NCBI GenBank assembly: GCA_027031685.1
Contig: JALVPS010000117.1
Location: 1 to 6,322, forward strand
DNA from: Gammaproteobacteria bacterium
GTDB taxonomy: Bacteria; Pseudomonadota; Gammaproteobacteria; UWMA-0217
Direction of reading: 5' to 3'
Length of the DNA: 6,322 nt
The position numbers and the translations under genes were made by a program. The notes under the pieces were generated by a model. The model was not told where the DNA came from and searched no databases. It saw only the letters and a program-made list of their open reading frames with translations. Shown here in pieces: positions 1-6,322 of the stretch. The stretch's first letter is position 1; each line of letters starts with the position of its first letter.

Positions 1-1991
<1,991 letters not shown>

Positions 1992-1995
1992 GGCC

Positions 1996-2379
1996 ATGCC
2001 CAGGGACTATCCGCGCACGCTGCGCCTCGGCGAGCAGATCCGCCGCGAGCTGGCCATGCTCATCGACCGCGAGCTGAAGGACCCGCGTATCGGCATGGTC
2101 ACCATCAACGACGTGGAGGTCTCCGCCGACCTGGCGCACGCCAAGGTGTACTACACCGTGCTGGGCGACGCCGTGGCCCGCGAGCAGACCCGCGAGGGGC
2201 TGGAGAAGGCCAGCGGCTTCCTGCGCGGCCGGCTGGGCAAGATCCTGCACACGCGCGTCACGCCCGAGCTGCACTTCATCTACGACGAGACCGAGGAGCG
2301 CGGCCGCCGCCTGGACGACCTCATCGCCCGCGCCCGCGCCGAGGACGCCGCCCGCCACGGCGGGGAGGGCGAGGCGTGA
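1996..2379 (+). CDS. rbfA: 30S ribosome-binding factor RbfA
   Basis: RbfA is a small KH-fold protein that binds immature 30S subunits and assists late 16S rRNA maturation, notably in cold adaptation. The 127-residue product has the family length. It opens with the usual basic segment (PRTLRLGEQIRRELA), followed by the signature around KDPRIGMVTINDVEVS (residues 29-43), then the strand DLAHAKVYYTVLG. The helix-kink motif Ala-Ser-Gly sits at 72-74 in KASGFLR, and the conserved RVTPELHFIYDET lies at 87-99. The C-terminal tail is short, charged and Gly-rich. The start is fixed by the family N-terminus. AAGG at 1990-1993 overlaps the infB stop but is only 2 nt from the ATG, so initiation probably depends on ribosomes finishing infB (inference). 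The gene ends inside the truB start through a GTGA overlap. Confidence 0.97.
   Translation: MPRDYPRTLRLGEQIRRELAMLIDRELKDPRIGMVTINDVEVSADLAHAKVYYTVLGDAVAREQTREGLEKASGFLRGRLGKILHTRVTPELHFIYDETEERGRRLDDLIARARAEDAARHGGEGEA
2364..2368 (+). promoter_or_regulatory. Shine-Dalgarno of truB inside rbfA
   Basis: GGAGG lies 7 nt before the GTG start of truB, within the last codons of rbfA. It is the strongest ribosome binding site in the upstream part of the window and decides the GTG start that overlaps the rbfA stop (GTGA). Confidence 0.75.
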
Positions 2380-3299
2380 GCCGGCGCGGACGACGCGGCG
2401 GTGGCCGGCCGGTGCATGGCGTGCTGCTGCTGGACAAGCCGGCCGGGCTCACCTCCAACGCCGCCCTGCAGCGCGTCAAGCGCCTGTACCGGGCGCGCAA
2501 GGCGGGCCACACCGGCAGCCTCGACCCCCTCGCCACCGGCATGCTACCCATCTGCCTGGGCGAGGCCACCAAGATCTCCGCCTTCCTGCTGGCCGCGGAC
2601 AAGAGCTACGAGGTGGAGGCCCGCCTGGGGCAGGTCACCGACACCGGCGATGCCGACGGCACGGTGCTGGAGACGCACCCCGTGCCGGCCCTGGACGCGG
2701 CCGCCATCGAGGCCGTGCTGGCCCGCTTCCGCGGTCCCATCGAGCAGGTGCCGCCCATGTACTCGGCCCTCAAGCAGGACGGCCGCCGGCTGTACGAGCT
2801 GGCGCGCGAGGGGCGTACCGTCGAGCGCGCGCCGCGCCAGGTGAGCATCTTCGAGCTGCGCCTGCTGGACCAGGCCGGCGACCGGCTGCGCCTGGCGGTG
2901 CGCTGCTCCAAGGGCACCTATGTGCGCGTGCTGGTGGAGGACATCGGCCGTGCCCTGGGCTGCGGCGCGCACGTCAGCGCCCTGCGCCGCACCGCCGTGG
3001 CGCCCTTCCCGGCCGGGGAGATGGTCACCCTGGACACCCTGGAGCGGGTGGCCGCCGAGGCCGGCCCGGCCGGGCTGGACCGCCTGCTGGTGGGCGTGGA
3101 CGCCGCCTTCAGCCACCTGCCCCCCGTGGCCCTGGACCCGGTGCAGCAGAGCCGCATCCGCCAGGGACAGGCGCTGCGCTGGCCCGAGGATCCCGGGCAG
3201 GGCACCTGGCGGCGGCTGTACGGCGCCGACGGCGGCTTCATCGGCGTGGCCGAGCTGGTGCGCGGCCAGTTGCAGCCGCGCCGGCTGATGAATCTCTGA
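2376..3299 (+). CDS. truB: tRNA pseudouridine(55) synthase TruB
   Basis: TruB isomerises U55 in the T loop of elongator tRNAs to pseudouridine and also acts as a tRNA folding chaperone. The 307-residue product is close to the E. coli length (314). The catalytic Asp is D50 in GHTGSLDPLATGML (residues 44-57). Y78 in the KSYEV motif and Y182/R184 in CSKGTYVRV are the expected active-site residues, each shifted by two or three positions from E. coli. QVPPMYSALKQDGRRLYELAR (124-144) is the usual family core. The C-terminal part from about 249 (LPPVALDP to QPRRLMNL) is the PUA-like RNA-binding domain. The N-terminus starts with an Arg/Gly-rich stretch before HGVLLLDKPAG, as is common in this family. 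The GTG start overlaps the rbfA stop, so translation is likely coupled. Two hairpins follow the stop codon. Confidence 0.97.
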   Translation: MSRRGRRGGGRPVHGVLLLDKPAGLTSNAALQRVKRLYRARKAGHTGSLDPLATGMLPICLGEATKISAFLLAADKSYEVEARLGQVTDTGDADGTVLETHPVPALDAAAIEAVLARFRGPIEQVPPMYSALKQDGRRLYELAREGRTVERAPRQVSIFELRLLDQAGDRLRLAVRCSKGTYVRVLVEDIGRALGCGAHVSALRRTAVAPFPAGEMVTLDTLERVAAEAGPAGLDRLLVGVDAAFSHLPPVALDPVQQSRIRQGQALRWPEDPGQGTWRRLYGADGGFIGVAELVRGQLQPRRLMNL

Positions 3300-3309
3300 C
3301 AGGCTTTGC

Positions 3310-3339
3310 GCCGTCCGCGGAGGACTGTCCGCGGGCGGC
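3310..3339 (+). other. 12-bp stem-loop after truB
   Basis: GCCGTCCGCGGA (3310-3321) pairs with TCCGCGGGCGGC (3328-3339) over 12 bp, with one G-T wobble at 3314/3335 and a GGACTG loop. It begins 11 nt after the truB stop. No T tract follows, so it is not a classical intrinsic terminator alone. It may protect the 3' end of the infB-rbfA-truB message from exonucleases, be a nuclease processing site, or assist the terminator just downstream. The function is inferred from pairing only. Confidence 0.55.
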
Positions 3340-3347
3340 CTTCGGCG

Positions 3348-3376
3348 GGTCCGGCGCGCTTGCGCCGGCCTTTGTT
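3348..3376 (+). terminator. Rho-independent terminator-like hairpin between truB and rpsO
   Basis: CCGGCGC (3351-3357) pairs perfectly with GCGCCGG (3362-3368) around a GCTT loop. GG at 3348-3349 can add two pairs with CC at 3369-3370 across a bulged T. TTTGTT (3371-3376) follows directly. This fits an intrinsic terminator or attenuator that limits read-through from truB. The T tract is short and interrupted, so termination may be partial. Confidence 0.6.
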
Positions 3377-3398
3377 CAACCTTTGCATATGGTAGTAT
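3371..3398 (+). promoter_or_regulatory. Putative sigma70 extended -10 promoter for rpsO-pnp
   Basis: In an AT-rich patch unlike the rest of the window, an extended -10 element TGG-TAGTAT occupies 3390-3398 (TG, one spacer base, then a hexamer matching TATAAT at four positions). A weak -35 (TTTGTT at 3371-3376, 16 nt upstream) overlaps the T tract of the preceding terminator. Transcription would start near 3404-3406, giving a leader of about 34 nt before rpsO. A dedicated rpsO promoter after truB is also known in E. coli. The -35 match is poor, so the call rests on the extended -10, the local base composition and the position. Confidence 0.5.
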
Positions 3399-3406
3399 TT
3401 TCTACC
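3391..3406 (+). repeat. Inverted repeat over the rpsO -10 region
   Basis: GGTAG (3391-3395) and CTACC (3402-3406) form a perfect 5-bp inverted repeat around TATTTT, followed by TTTT (3407-3410). As DNA it covers the predicted -10 and start point and could be an operator. As RNA in read-through transcripts it would form a short hairpin followed by four U. Neither role is proven. Confidence 0.4.
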
Positions 3407-3425
3407 TTTTGCACACCCACTCTCT

Positions 3426-3429
3426 GGAG
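3426..3429 (+). promoter_or_regulatory. Shine-Dalgarno of rpsO
   Basis: GGAG lies 9 nt before the ATG at 3439 and fixes that start. The in-frame ATG at 3409 would add ten non-conserved residues (MHTHSLELWR), lies almost on the predicted transcription start, and has no ribosome binding site. Confidence 0.8.
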
Positions 3430-3438
3430 CTTTGGCGA

Positions 3439-3708
3439 ATGGCATTAACCAGCGACAAGAAGGCGGAGATCGTGAAGGAATTCCAGCGCTCCGCCACCGA
3501 TACCGGGTCCCCGGAGGTGCAAGTGGCTCTGCTGACCGCGCGCATCAAGGACCTCACACCCCACTTCGAACAGCACAAGCATGACCATCACTCGCGGCGC
3601 GGGCTGCTCAAGATGGTCAACCAGCGTCGCAAGCTGCTCGACTACCTGAAACGCAAGGACGAGCAGCGCTATCAGGAACTGATCGCGCGCCTGGGCCTGC
3701 GCCGCTGA
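3439..3708 (+). CDS. rpsO: 30S ribosomal protein S15
   Basis: S15 is a primary 16S rRNA-binding protein that contacts the central domain, nucleates platform assembly and forms part of an intersubunit bridge. The product is 89 residues, exactly the usual bacterial length. Visible hallmarks are DTGSPEVQVALLT (21-33), the loop HKHDHHSRRGLL (46-57) that contacts rRNA, and the C-terminal NQRRKLLDYLKRKD (61-74) ending in LGLRR. It has its own probable promoter and a good Shine-Dalgarno. In many bacteria S15 represses its own mRNA through a structured leader. Here CTGG at 3424-3427 could pair with CCAG at 3449-3452 and partly hide the ribosome binding site, but this is too short to claim a regulatory element. 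pnp follows after 14 nt with no hairpin between, so the two are very likely co-transcribed. Confidence 0.98.
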   Translation: MALTSDKKAEIVKEFQRSATDTGSPEVQVALLTARIKDLTPHFEQHKHDHHSRRGLLKMVNQRRKLLDYLKRKDEQRYQELIARLGLRR

Positions 3709-3710
3709 AC

Positions 3711-3715
3711 GAGGA
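3711..3715 (+). promoter_or_regulatory. Shine-Dalgarno of pnp
   Basis: GAGGA lies 7 nt before the GTG at 3723, immediately after the rpsO stop. It supports the GTG as the pnp start. Confidence 0.7.
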
Positions 3716-3722
3716 CACCGAC

Positions 3723-5810
3723 GTGACGATCACCAGAAAGACCTTCCAGTACGGCAAGCACACCGTCACCATGGAGACGGGCCAGATCGCCCGCCAGGCC
3801 GATGGCGCCGTGCTGGTCAACATGGGCGACACCGTGGTGCTGGTCACCGTGGTGGCGGAGAAGAAGCCCCAGCCCGGGCGCGACTTCTTTCCCCTGACCG
3901 TGGACTACCAGGAGCGCACCTACGCCGCCGGCCGCATCCCCGGCAGCTTCTTCCGCCGCGAGGGCCGGCCCAGCGAGGAGGAGATCCTCACCGCGCGCCT
4001 CATGGACCGGCCGCTGCGCCCGCTCTTCCCCAAGGGCTTCACCAACGAGACGCAGGTCATCGCCACCGTGAAGTCCATGAACCCGGAAGTCTCGCCCGAC
4101 ATCCCGGCCATGCTGGGCGCCTCGGCGGCCATCGCCCTGTCCGGCCTGCCCTTCAACGGCCCCATCGGCGCCGTGCGCGTGGGCTATATCGACGGCGAGT
4201 ACGTGCTCAACCCGGAGATCGGCCAGCTGGCCGACTCGCAGCTCGACCTGGTGGTGGCCGGCACCGACAAGGCCGTGCTGATGGTCGAGTCCGAGGCCAG
4301 TATCCTGCCCGAGGACGTCATGCTGGGCGCGGTCATGTTCGGCCACGAGCAGATGCAGGTGGCCATCCAGGCCATTCGCGAGCTGGCCGCCGAGGCCGGC
4401 AAGCCGGCCTGGGACTGGCAGCCGCCGGAGGAGGACACGGCCACCTACGAGGCCGTCAAGGCCCTCATGGCCGAGCCCCTGGCCGAGGCCTACCAGATCG
4501 CCGAGAAGCTCACCCGCTACGGGCGCATCGACGAGCTGCGCGAGCAGGCCGTGGAGCAGCTGGCCAAACCGGAAGAGGAGGGCGGCCCCACGGCGGAGCA
4601 GGTGCAGGCCGCCTTCGGCAAGCTGGAGAAGGAGATTGTGCGCGGCCGCATCCTGGCCGGCGAGCGCCGCATCGACGGGCGCGACCACAGGACCGTGCGG
4701 CCCATCAGCATCCGCCTGGGCCTGCTGCCCCGCACCCACGGCTCGGCCCTGTTCACGCGCGGCGAGACGCAGGCCCTGGTGGTTACCACCCTGGGCACCG
4801 GCCGCGACGCGCAGATCATCGACGCCATCGAGGGCGAGCGCAAGGAGCACTTCCTGCTGCACTACAACTTCCCGCCCTTCTGTGTGGGCGAGACGGGCCG
4901 CATCGGCTCGCCCAAACGGCGCGAGATCGGCCACGGGCGCCTGGCCAAGCGCGGCGTCCGGCCCGTGCTGCCCAGCGAGGAGGAGTTCCCCTACGTCATC
5001 CGCGTGGTGTCGGAGATCACCGAGTCCAACGGCTCCAGCTCCATGGCCTCCGTGTGCGGCTCCAGCCTGTCGCTGATGGACGCCGGCGTGCCGCTCAAGG
5101 CGCCGGTGGCCGGCATCGCCATGGGCCTGGTCAAGGAGGGCGACCGCTTCGCGGTGCTCACCGACATCCTGGGCGACGAGGACCACCTGGGTGACATGGA
5201 CTTCAAGGTGGCCGGCACCGAGGAAGGCGTCACCGCCCTGCAGATGGACATCAAGATCGAGGGCATCACCCGCGAGATCATGGCCCAGGCCCTGGCCCAG
5301 GCCCGCGAAGGCCGGCTGCACATCCTGGGCAAGATGAAGGAGGCCATCGAGACGCCGCGCGCGCAGATCTCCGAGCACGCGCCGCGCTTCATCACCATGC
5401 GCATCGCGCCGGAGAAGATCCGCGACGTGATCGGCAAGGGCGGCACCACCATCAAGTCCATTGTCGAGGAGACCGGCGCCAGCATCGACATCCAGGACGA
5501 CGGCACGGTGCAGATCGCGGCGGTGGACTCGGCCGCCGGCGAGGCCGCGCGGCGCCGCATCGAGCAGCTCACCGCCGACGTCGAGGTGGGCAGGGTGTAC
5601 GAGGGCCGGGTCAGCAAGATCATGGACTTCGGTGCCTTCGTCACCATCCTGCCCGGCAAGGACGGGCTGGTGCACATTTCGCAGATCTCCAACGAGCGCG
5701 TGGAGCGCGTCAGTGACAAGCTGAGCGAGGGCGACATCATCAAGGTCAAGGTGCTGGAGCTGGATCGCCAGGGCCGAATCCGCCTCAGCATGAAGGCCGT
5801 CAACGAGTAG
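3723..5810 (+). CDS. pnp: Polyribonucleotide nucleotidyltransferase (PNPase)
   Basis: PNPase degrades RNA 3' to 5' by phosphorolysis, releasing nucleoside diphosphates, and can add tails in reverse; it works as a trimer and in degradosome-like complexes. The 695-residue product has all family parts. The first RNase PH-like domain (about 10-145) carries FFRREGRP (77-83). A helical linker spans about 240-310. The second, catalytic RNase PH-like domain (about 312-545) carries the phosphate-binding SSSMASVCG (438-446) and the acidic site DILGDEDHLGDMDFK, where D487, D493 and K495 match E. coli D486, D492 and K494. A KH domain with the IGKGG loop (570-574) and an S1 domain (about 621-691, VGRVYEGRVSKIMDFGAFV) follow. 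The protein ends four residues after the S1 domain (KAVNE), without the roughly 15-20 residue Ala/Pro/Glu tail of E. coli PNPase (711 aa). GTG start with a good Shine-Dalgarno. A terminator-like hairpin follows. Confidence 0.98.
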   Translation: MTITRKTFQYGKHTVTMETGQIARQADGAVLVNMGDTVVLVTVVAEKKPQPGRDFFPLTVDYQERTYAAGRIPGSFFRREGRPSEEEILTARLMDRPLRPLFPKGFTNETQVIATVKSMNPEVSPDIPAMLGASAAIALSGLPFNGPIGAVRVGYIDGEYVLNPEIGQLADSQLDLVVAGTDKAVLMVESEASILPEDVMLGAVMFGHEQMQVAIQAIRELAAEAGKPAWDWQPPEEDTATYEAVKALMAEPLAEAYQIAEKLTRYGRIDELREQAVEQLAKPEEEGGPTAEQVQAAFGKLEKEIVRGRILAGERRIDGRDHRTVRPISIRLGLLPRTHGSALFTRGETQALVVTTLGTGRDAQIIDAIEGERKEHFLLHYNFPPFCVGETGRIGSPKRREIGHGRLAKRGVRPVLPSEEEFPYVIRVVSEITESNGSSSMASVCGSSLSLMDAGVPLKAPVAGIAMGLVKEGDRFAVLTDILGDEDHLGDMDFKVAGTEEGVTALQMDIKIEGITREIMAQALAQAREGRLHILGKMKEAIETPRAQISEHAPRFITMRIAPEKIRDVIGKGGTTIKSIVEETGASIDIQDDGTVQIAAVDSAAGEAARRRIEQLTADVEVGRVYEGRVSKIMDFGAFVTILPGKDGLVHISQISNERVERVSDKLSEGDIIKVKVLELDRQGRIRLSMKAVNE

Positions 5811-5838
5811 CGCGCGCCAGCTGTTGGCACACGCAGTG

Positions 5839-5860
5839 AAGGGGGCCATCGGCCCTCTTT
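5839..5860 (+). terminator. Probable intrinsic terminator after pnp
   Basis: AAGGGGGCC (5839-5847) pairs with GGCCCTCTT (5851-5859) over 9 bp, with one G-T wobble and an ATC loop, 28 nt after the pnp stop. The T tract is only TTT followed by CC, so efficiency may be modest, but position and stem suit the end of the rpsO-pnp unit. Confidence 0.6.
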
Positions 5861-6049
5861 CCGCCGGGAGCGAGTCGGCGCACAAGCCCCGCAGGGGTGA
5901 GGCATAGGGGTGCGCCGGCCGACGTCGCGTGTCTTGCCCCTGGGAGCCCGAATGCCAGGTGGCATGGAGAGGGGCCCGGTCAGGCAATCTGACCGCCCCT
6001 GCCCCGGTTGGGCCAGCTCCCCGCTGCCGGGCAGGGGGTGGCCGGCCAC
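5861..6049. other. Gene-free region of dense, overlapping inverted repeats
   Basis: No gene is convincing between pnp and folP (5811-6120). After the terminator the sequence is packed with complementary segments. CGGCGCAC (5876-5883) pairs with GTGCGCCG (5910-5917), enclosing CCCC/GGGG (5887-5890/5894-5897). GCCCCT (5936-5941) pairs with AGGGGC (5970-5975), enclosing ATGCC/GGCAT (5952-5956/5961-5965). CGGTCAG (5977-5983) pairs with CTGACCG (5989-5995). CCCCTGCCC (5996-6004) pairs with GGGCAGGGG (6029-6037). GGCCA (6011-6015) pairs with TGGCC (6039-6043). Several of these exclude one another. It could be a structured leader or small RNA, a dispersed palindromic repeat, or only the result of high GC. 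Neither strand matches a tRNA or a riboswitch class that I recognise. Confidence 0.4.
6038..6049. repeat. 12-bp perfect palindrome upstream of folP
   Basis: GTGGCCGGCCAC is a perfect 12-bp palindrome whose centre is about 78 bp before the folP start codon. It could be a protein-binding site, but its left arm also takes part in the RNA-type pairing GGCCA/TGGCC, and short GC-only palindromes are common in such genomes. Confidence 0.35.
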
Positions 6050-6120
6050 GCTCGCCGCGGGACTCGTGACCCGTGCGGTTTACCGGTATCCTGCGCGCTG
6101 GTTCACCATCCACGCCCTTC

Positions 6121-6322
6121 ATGTCCGACCGCAGCCTGCTCGATACGCTCCACAACCTGCGCCGCCCGCTGGTGATGGGTATTCTCAACGTCACGCCCGA
6201 CTCTTTCTTCGATGGTGGGGCGCATGCCGGGCCGGAGGCCGCCCTGGCGCACGCCCGGCGCCTGGTGGCGGAGGGGGCGGACATCATCGATGTGGGGGGC
6301 GAGTCCACGCGCCCCACATCGA
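6121..6322 (+). CDS. folP: Dihydropteroate synthase, N-terminal part (runs off the right edge)
   Basis: FolP joins 6-hydroxymethyl-dihydropterin pyrophosphate to p-aminobenzoate to make dihydropteroate in folate synthesis and is the sulfonamide target. Only 67 codons are visible. They contain the first signature VMGILNVTPDSFFDGG (residues 18-33) and the second, ADIIDVGGESTRP (53-65), separated by the expected helix (GPEAALAHARRLVAEG). These are the pterin- and pyrophosphate-binding parts of the TIM barrel. The ATG at 6121 places 17 residues before VMGILN, about as in E. coli (16). A GTG in the same frame at 6073 would add 16 residues with no conserved content. No clear Shine-Dalgarno precedes either. 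A weak promoter (TATCCT at 6087-6092, poor -35 TCGTGA at 6064-6069) is possible. F30 stands where E. coli has S29. In E. coli folP lies upstream of the nusA-infB cluster; here it follows pnp. Confidence 0.93.
   Translation, partial: MSDRSLLDTLHNLRRPLVMGILNVTPDSFFDGGAHAGPEAALAHARRLVAEGADIIDVGGESTRPTS

Noticed and set aside
3409..3438. Upstream ATG start for rpsO
   Set aside because: It adds ten non-conserved residues, lacks a ribosome binding site and sits at the predicted transcription start; ATG 3439 gives the canonical 89-residue S15 with GGAG 9 nt upstream.
4991..6049. 352-codon minus-strand open frame over the pnp 3' half and the spacer
   Set aside because: Rich in Ser, Arg, Pro and Met with no family resemblance, and overlaps a clear pnp; typical shadow frame of GC-rich DNA.
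6073..6120. GTG 6073 as an earlier folP start
   Set aside because: It would add 16 residues (VRFTGILRAGSPSTPF) with no conserved content, and the ATG at 6121 already gives the usual distance to VMGILNVTPDSF.
5861..6120. tRNA or known riboswitch in the pnp-folP spacer
   Set aside because: Neither strand shows a tRNA T-loop motif or a cloverleaf with the proper arm spacing, and I do not recognise the conserved core of any riboswitch class; only generic hairpins are supportable.
3672..6317. 881-codon open frame on the minus strand antisense to pnp
   Set aside because: Its codons are in exact register with those of pnp, so it stays open simply because pnp avoids TTA, CTA and TCA codons, as expected at this GC content. 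The translation is a low-complexity mix rich in Gly, Leu, His, Asp, Ala and Val with no recognisable domain, and pnp on the other strand is unambiguous.
5952..6322. Open frame from ATG 5952 to the right edge in a different frame from folP
   Set aside because: The translation (MPGGMERGPVRQ...) is Arg/Pro/Gly-rich and non-descript, begins inside a hairpin, and overlaps folP, whose conserved motifs are clear in the other frame.

Overview
This window is a slice of a very GC-rich bacterial chromosome carrying the conserved translation and RNA-metabolism cluster infB-rbfA-truB-rpsO-pnp, followed by the start of folP, all on the + strand. The encoded proteins look gammaproteobacterial: the IF2 G domain, S15 and the PNPase catalytic core closely follow the Escherichia coli and Pseudomonas types as I remember them, and RbfA and TruB have the usual lengths. 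With nearly all third codon positions G or C, a high-GC gammaproteobacterium (for example a Chromatiales/Ectothiorhodospiraceae relative) is my best guess. The genus cannot be named from this sequence alone.

Layout: infB enters from the left edge without its 5' end and stops at 1991. rbfA follows after 4 nt (1996-2379), and truB starts inside the rbfA stop (GTGA overlap, 2376-3299). These three genes read as one translationally linked transcript. The 139-nt gap 3300-3438 is the main control point: a 12-bp hairpin, then an intrinsic-terminator-like hairpin whose T tract runs directly into an extended -10 promoter for rpsO (3439-3708). pnp (3723-5810) starts 14 nt after rpsO, with no room for the terminator and RNase III hairpin found between these genes in E. 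coli. A terminator-like hairpin lies 28 nt after pnp.

The 310-nt gap 5811-6120 has no convincing gene. It does contain a dense run of perfect or near-perfect inverted repeats, several mutually exclusive. folP (6121 to the right edge) begins after it. In E. coli folP lies upstream of this cluster, beside ftsH and glmM, so its position here suggests a local rearrangement or a lineage-specific order.

Functionally the genes cover translation initiation (IF2), 30S maturation (RbfA, S15), tRNA U55 modification (TruB) and RNA decay (PNPase), with folate synthesis (FolP) as a separate unit. I found no defence system, mobile element, CRISPR array, tRNA or rRNA. The coding part is ordinary; the points worth checking are in the two intergenic regions and the gene order.
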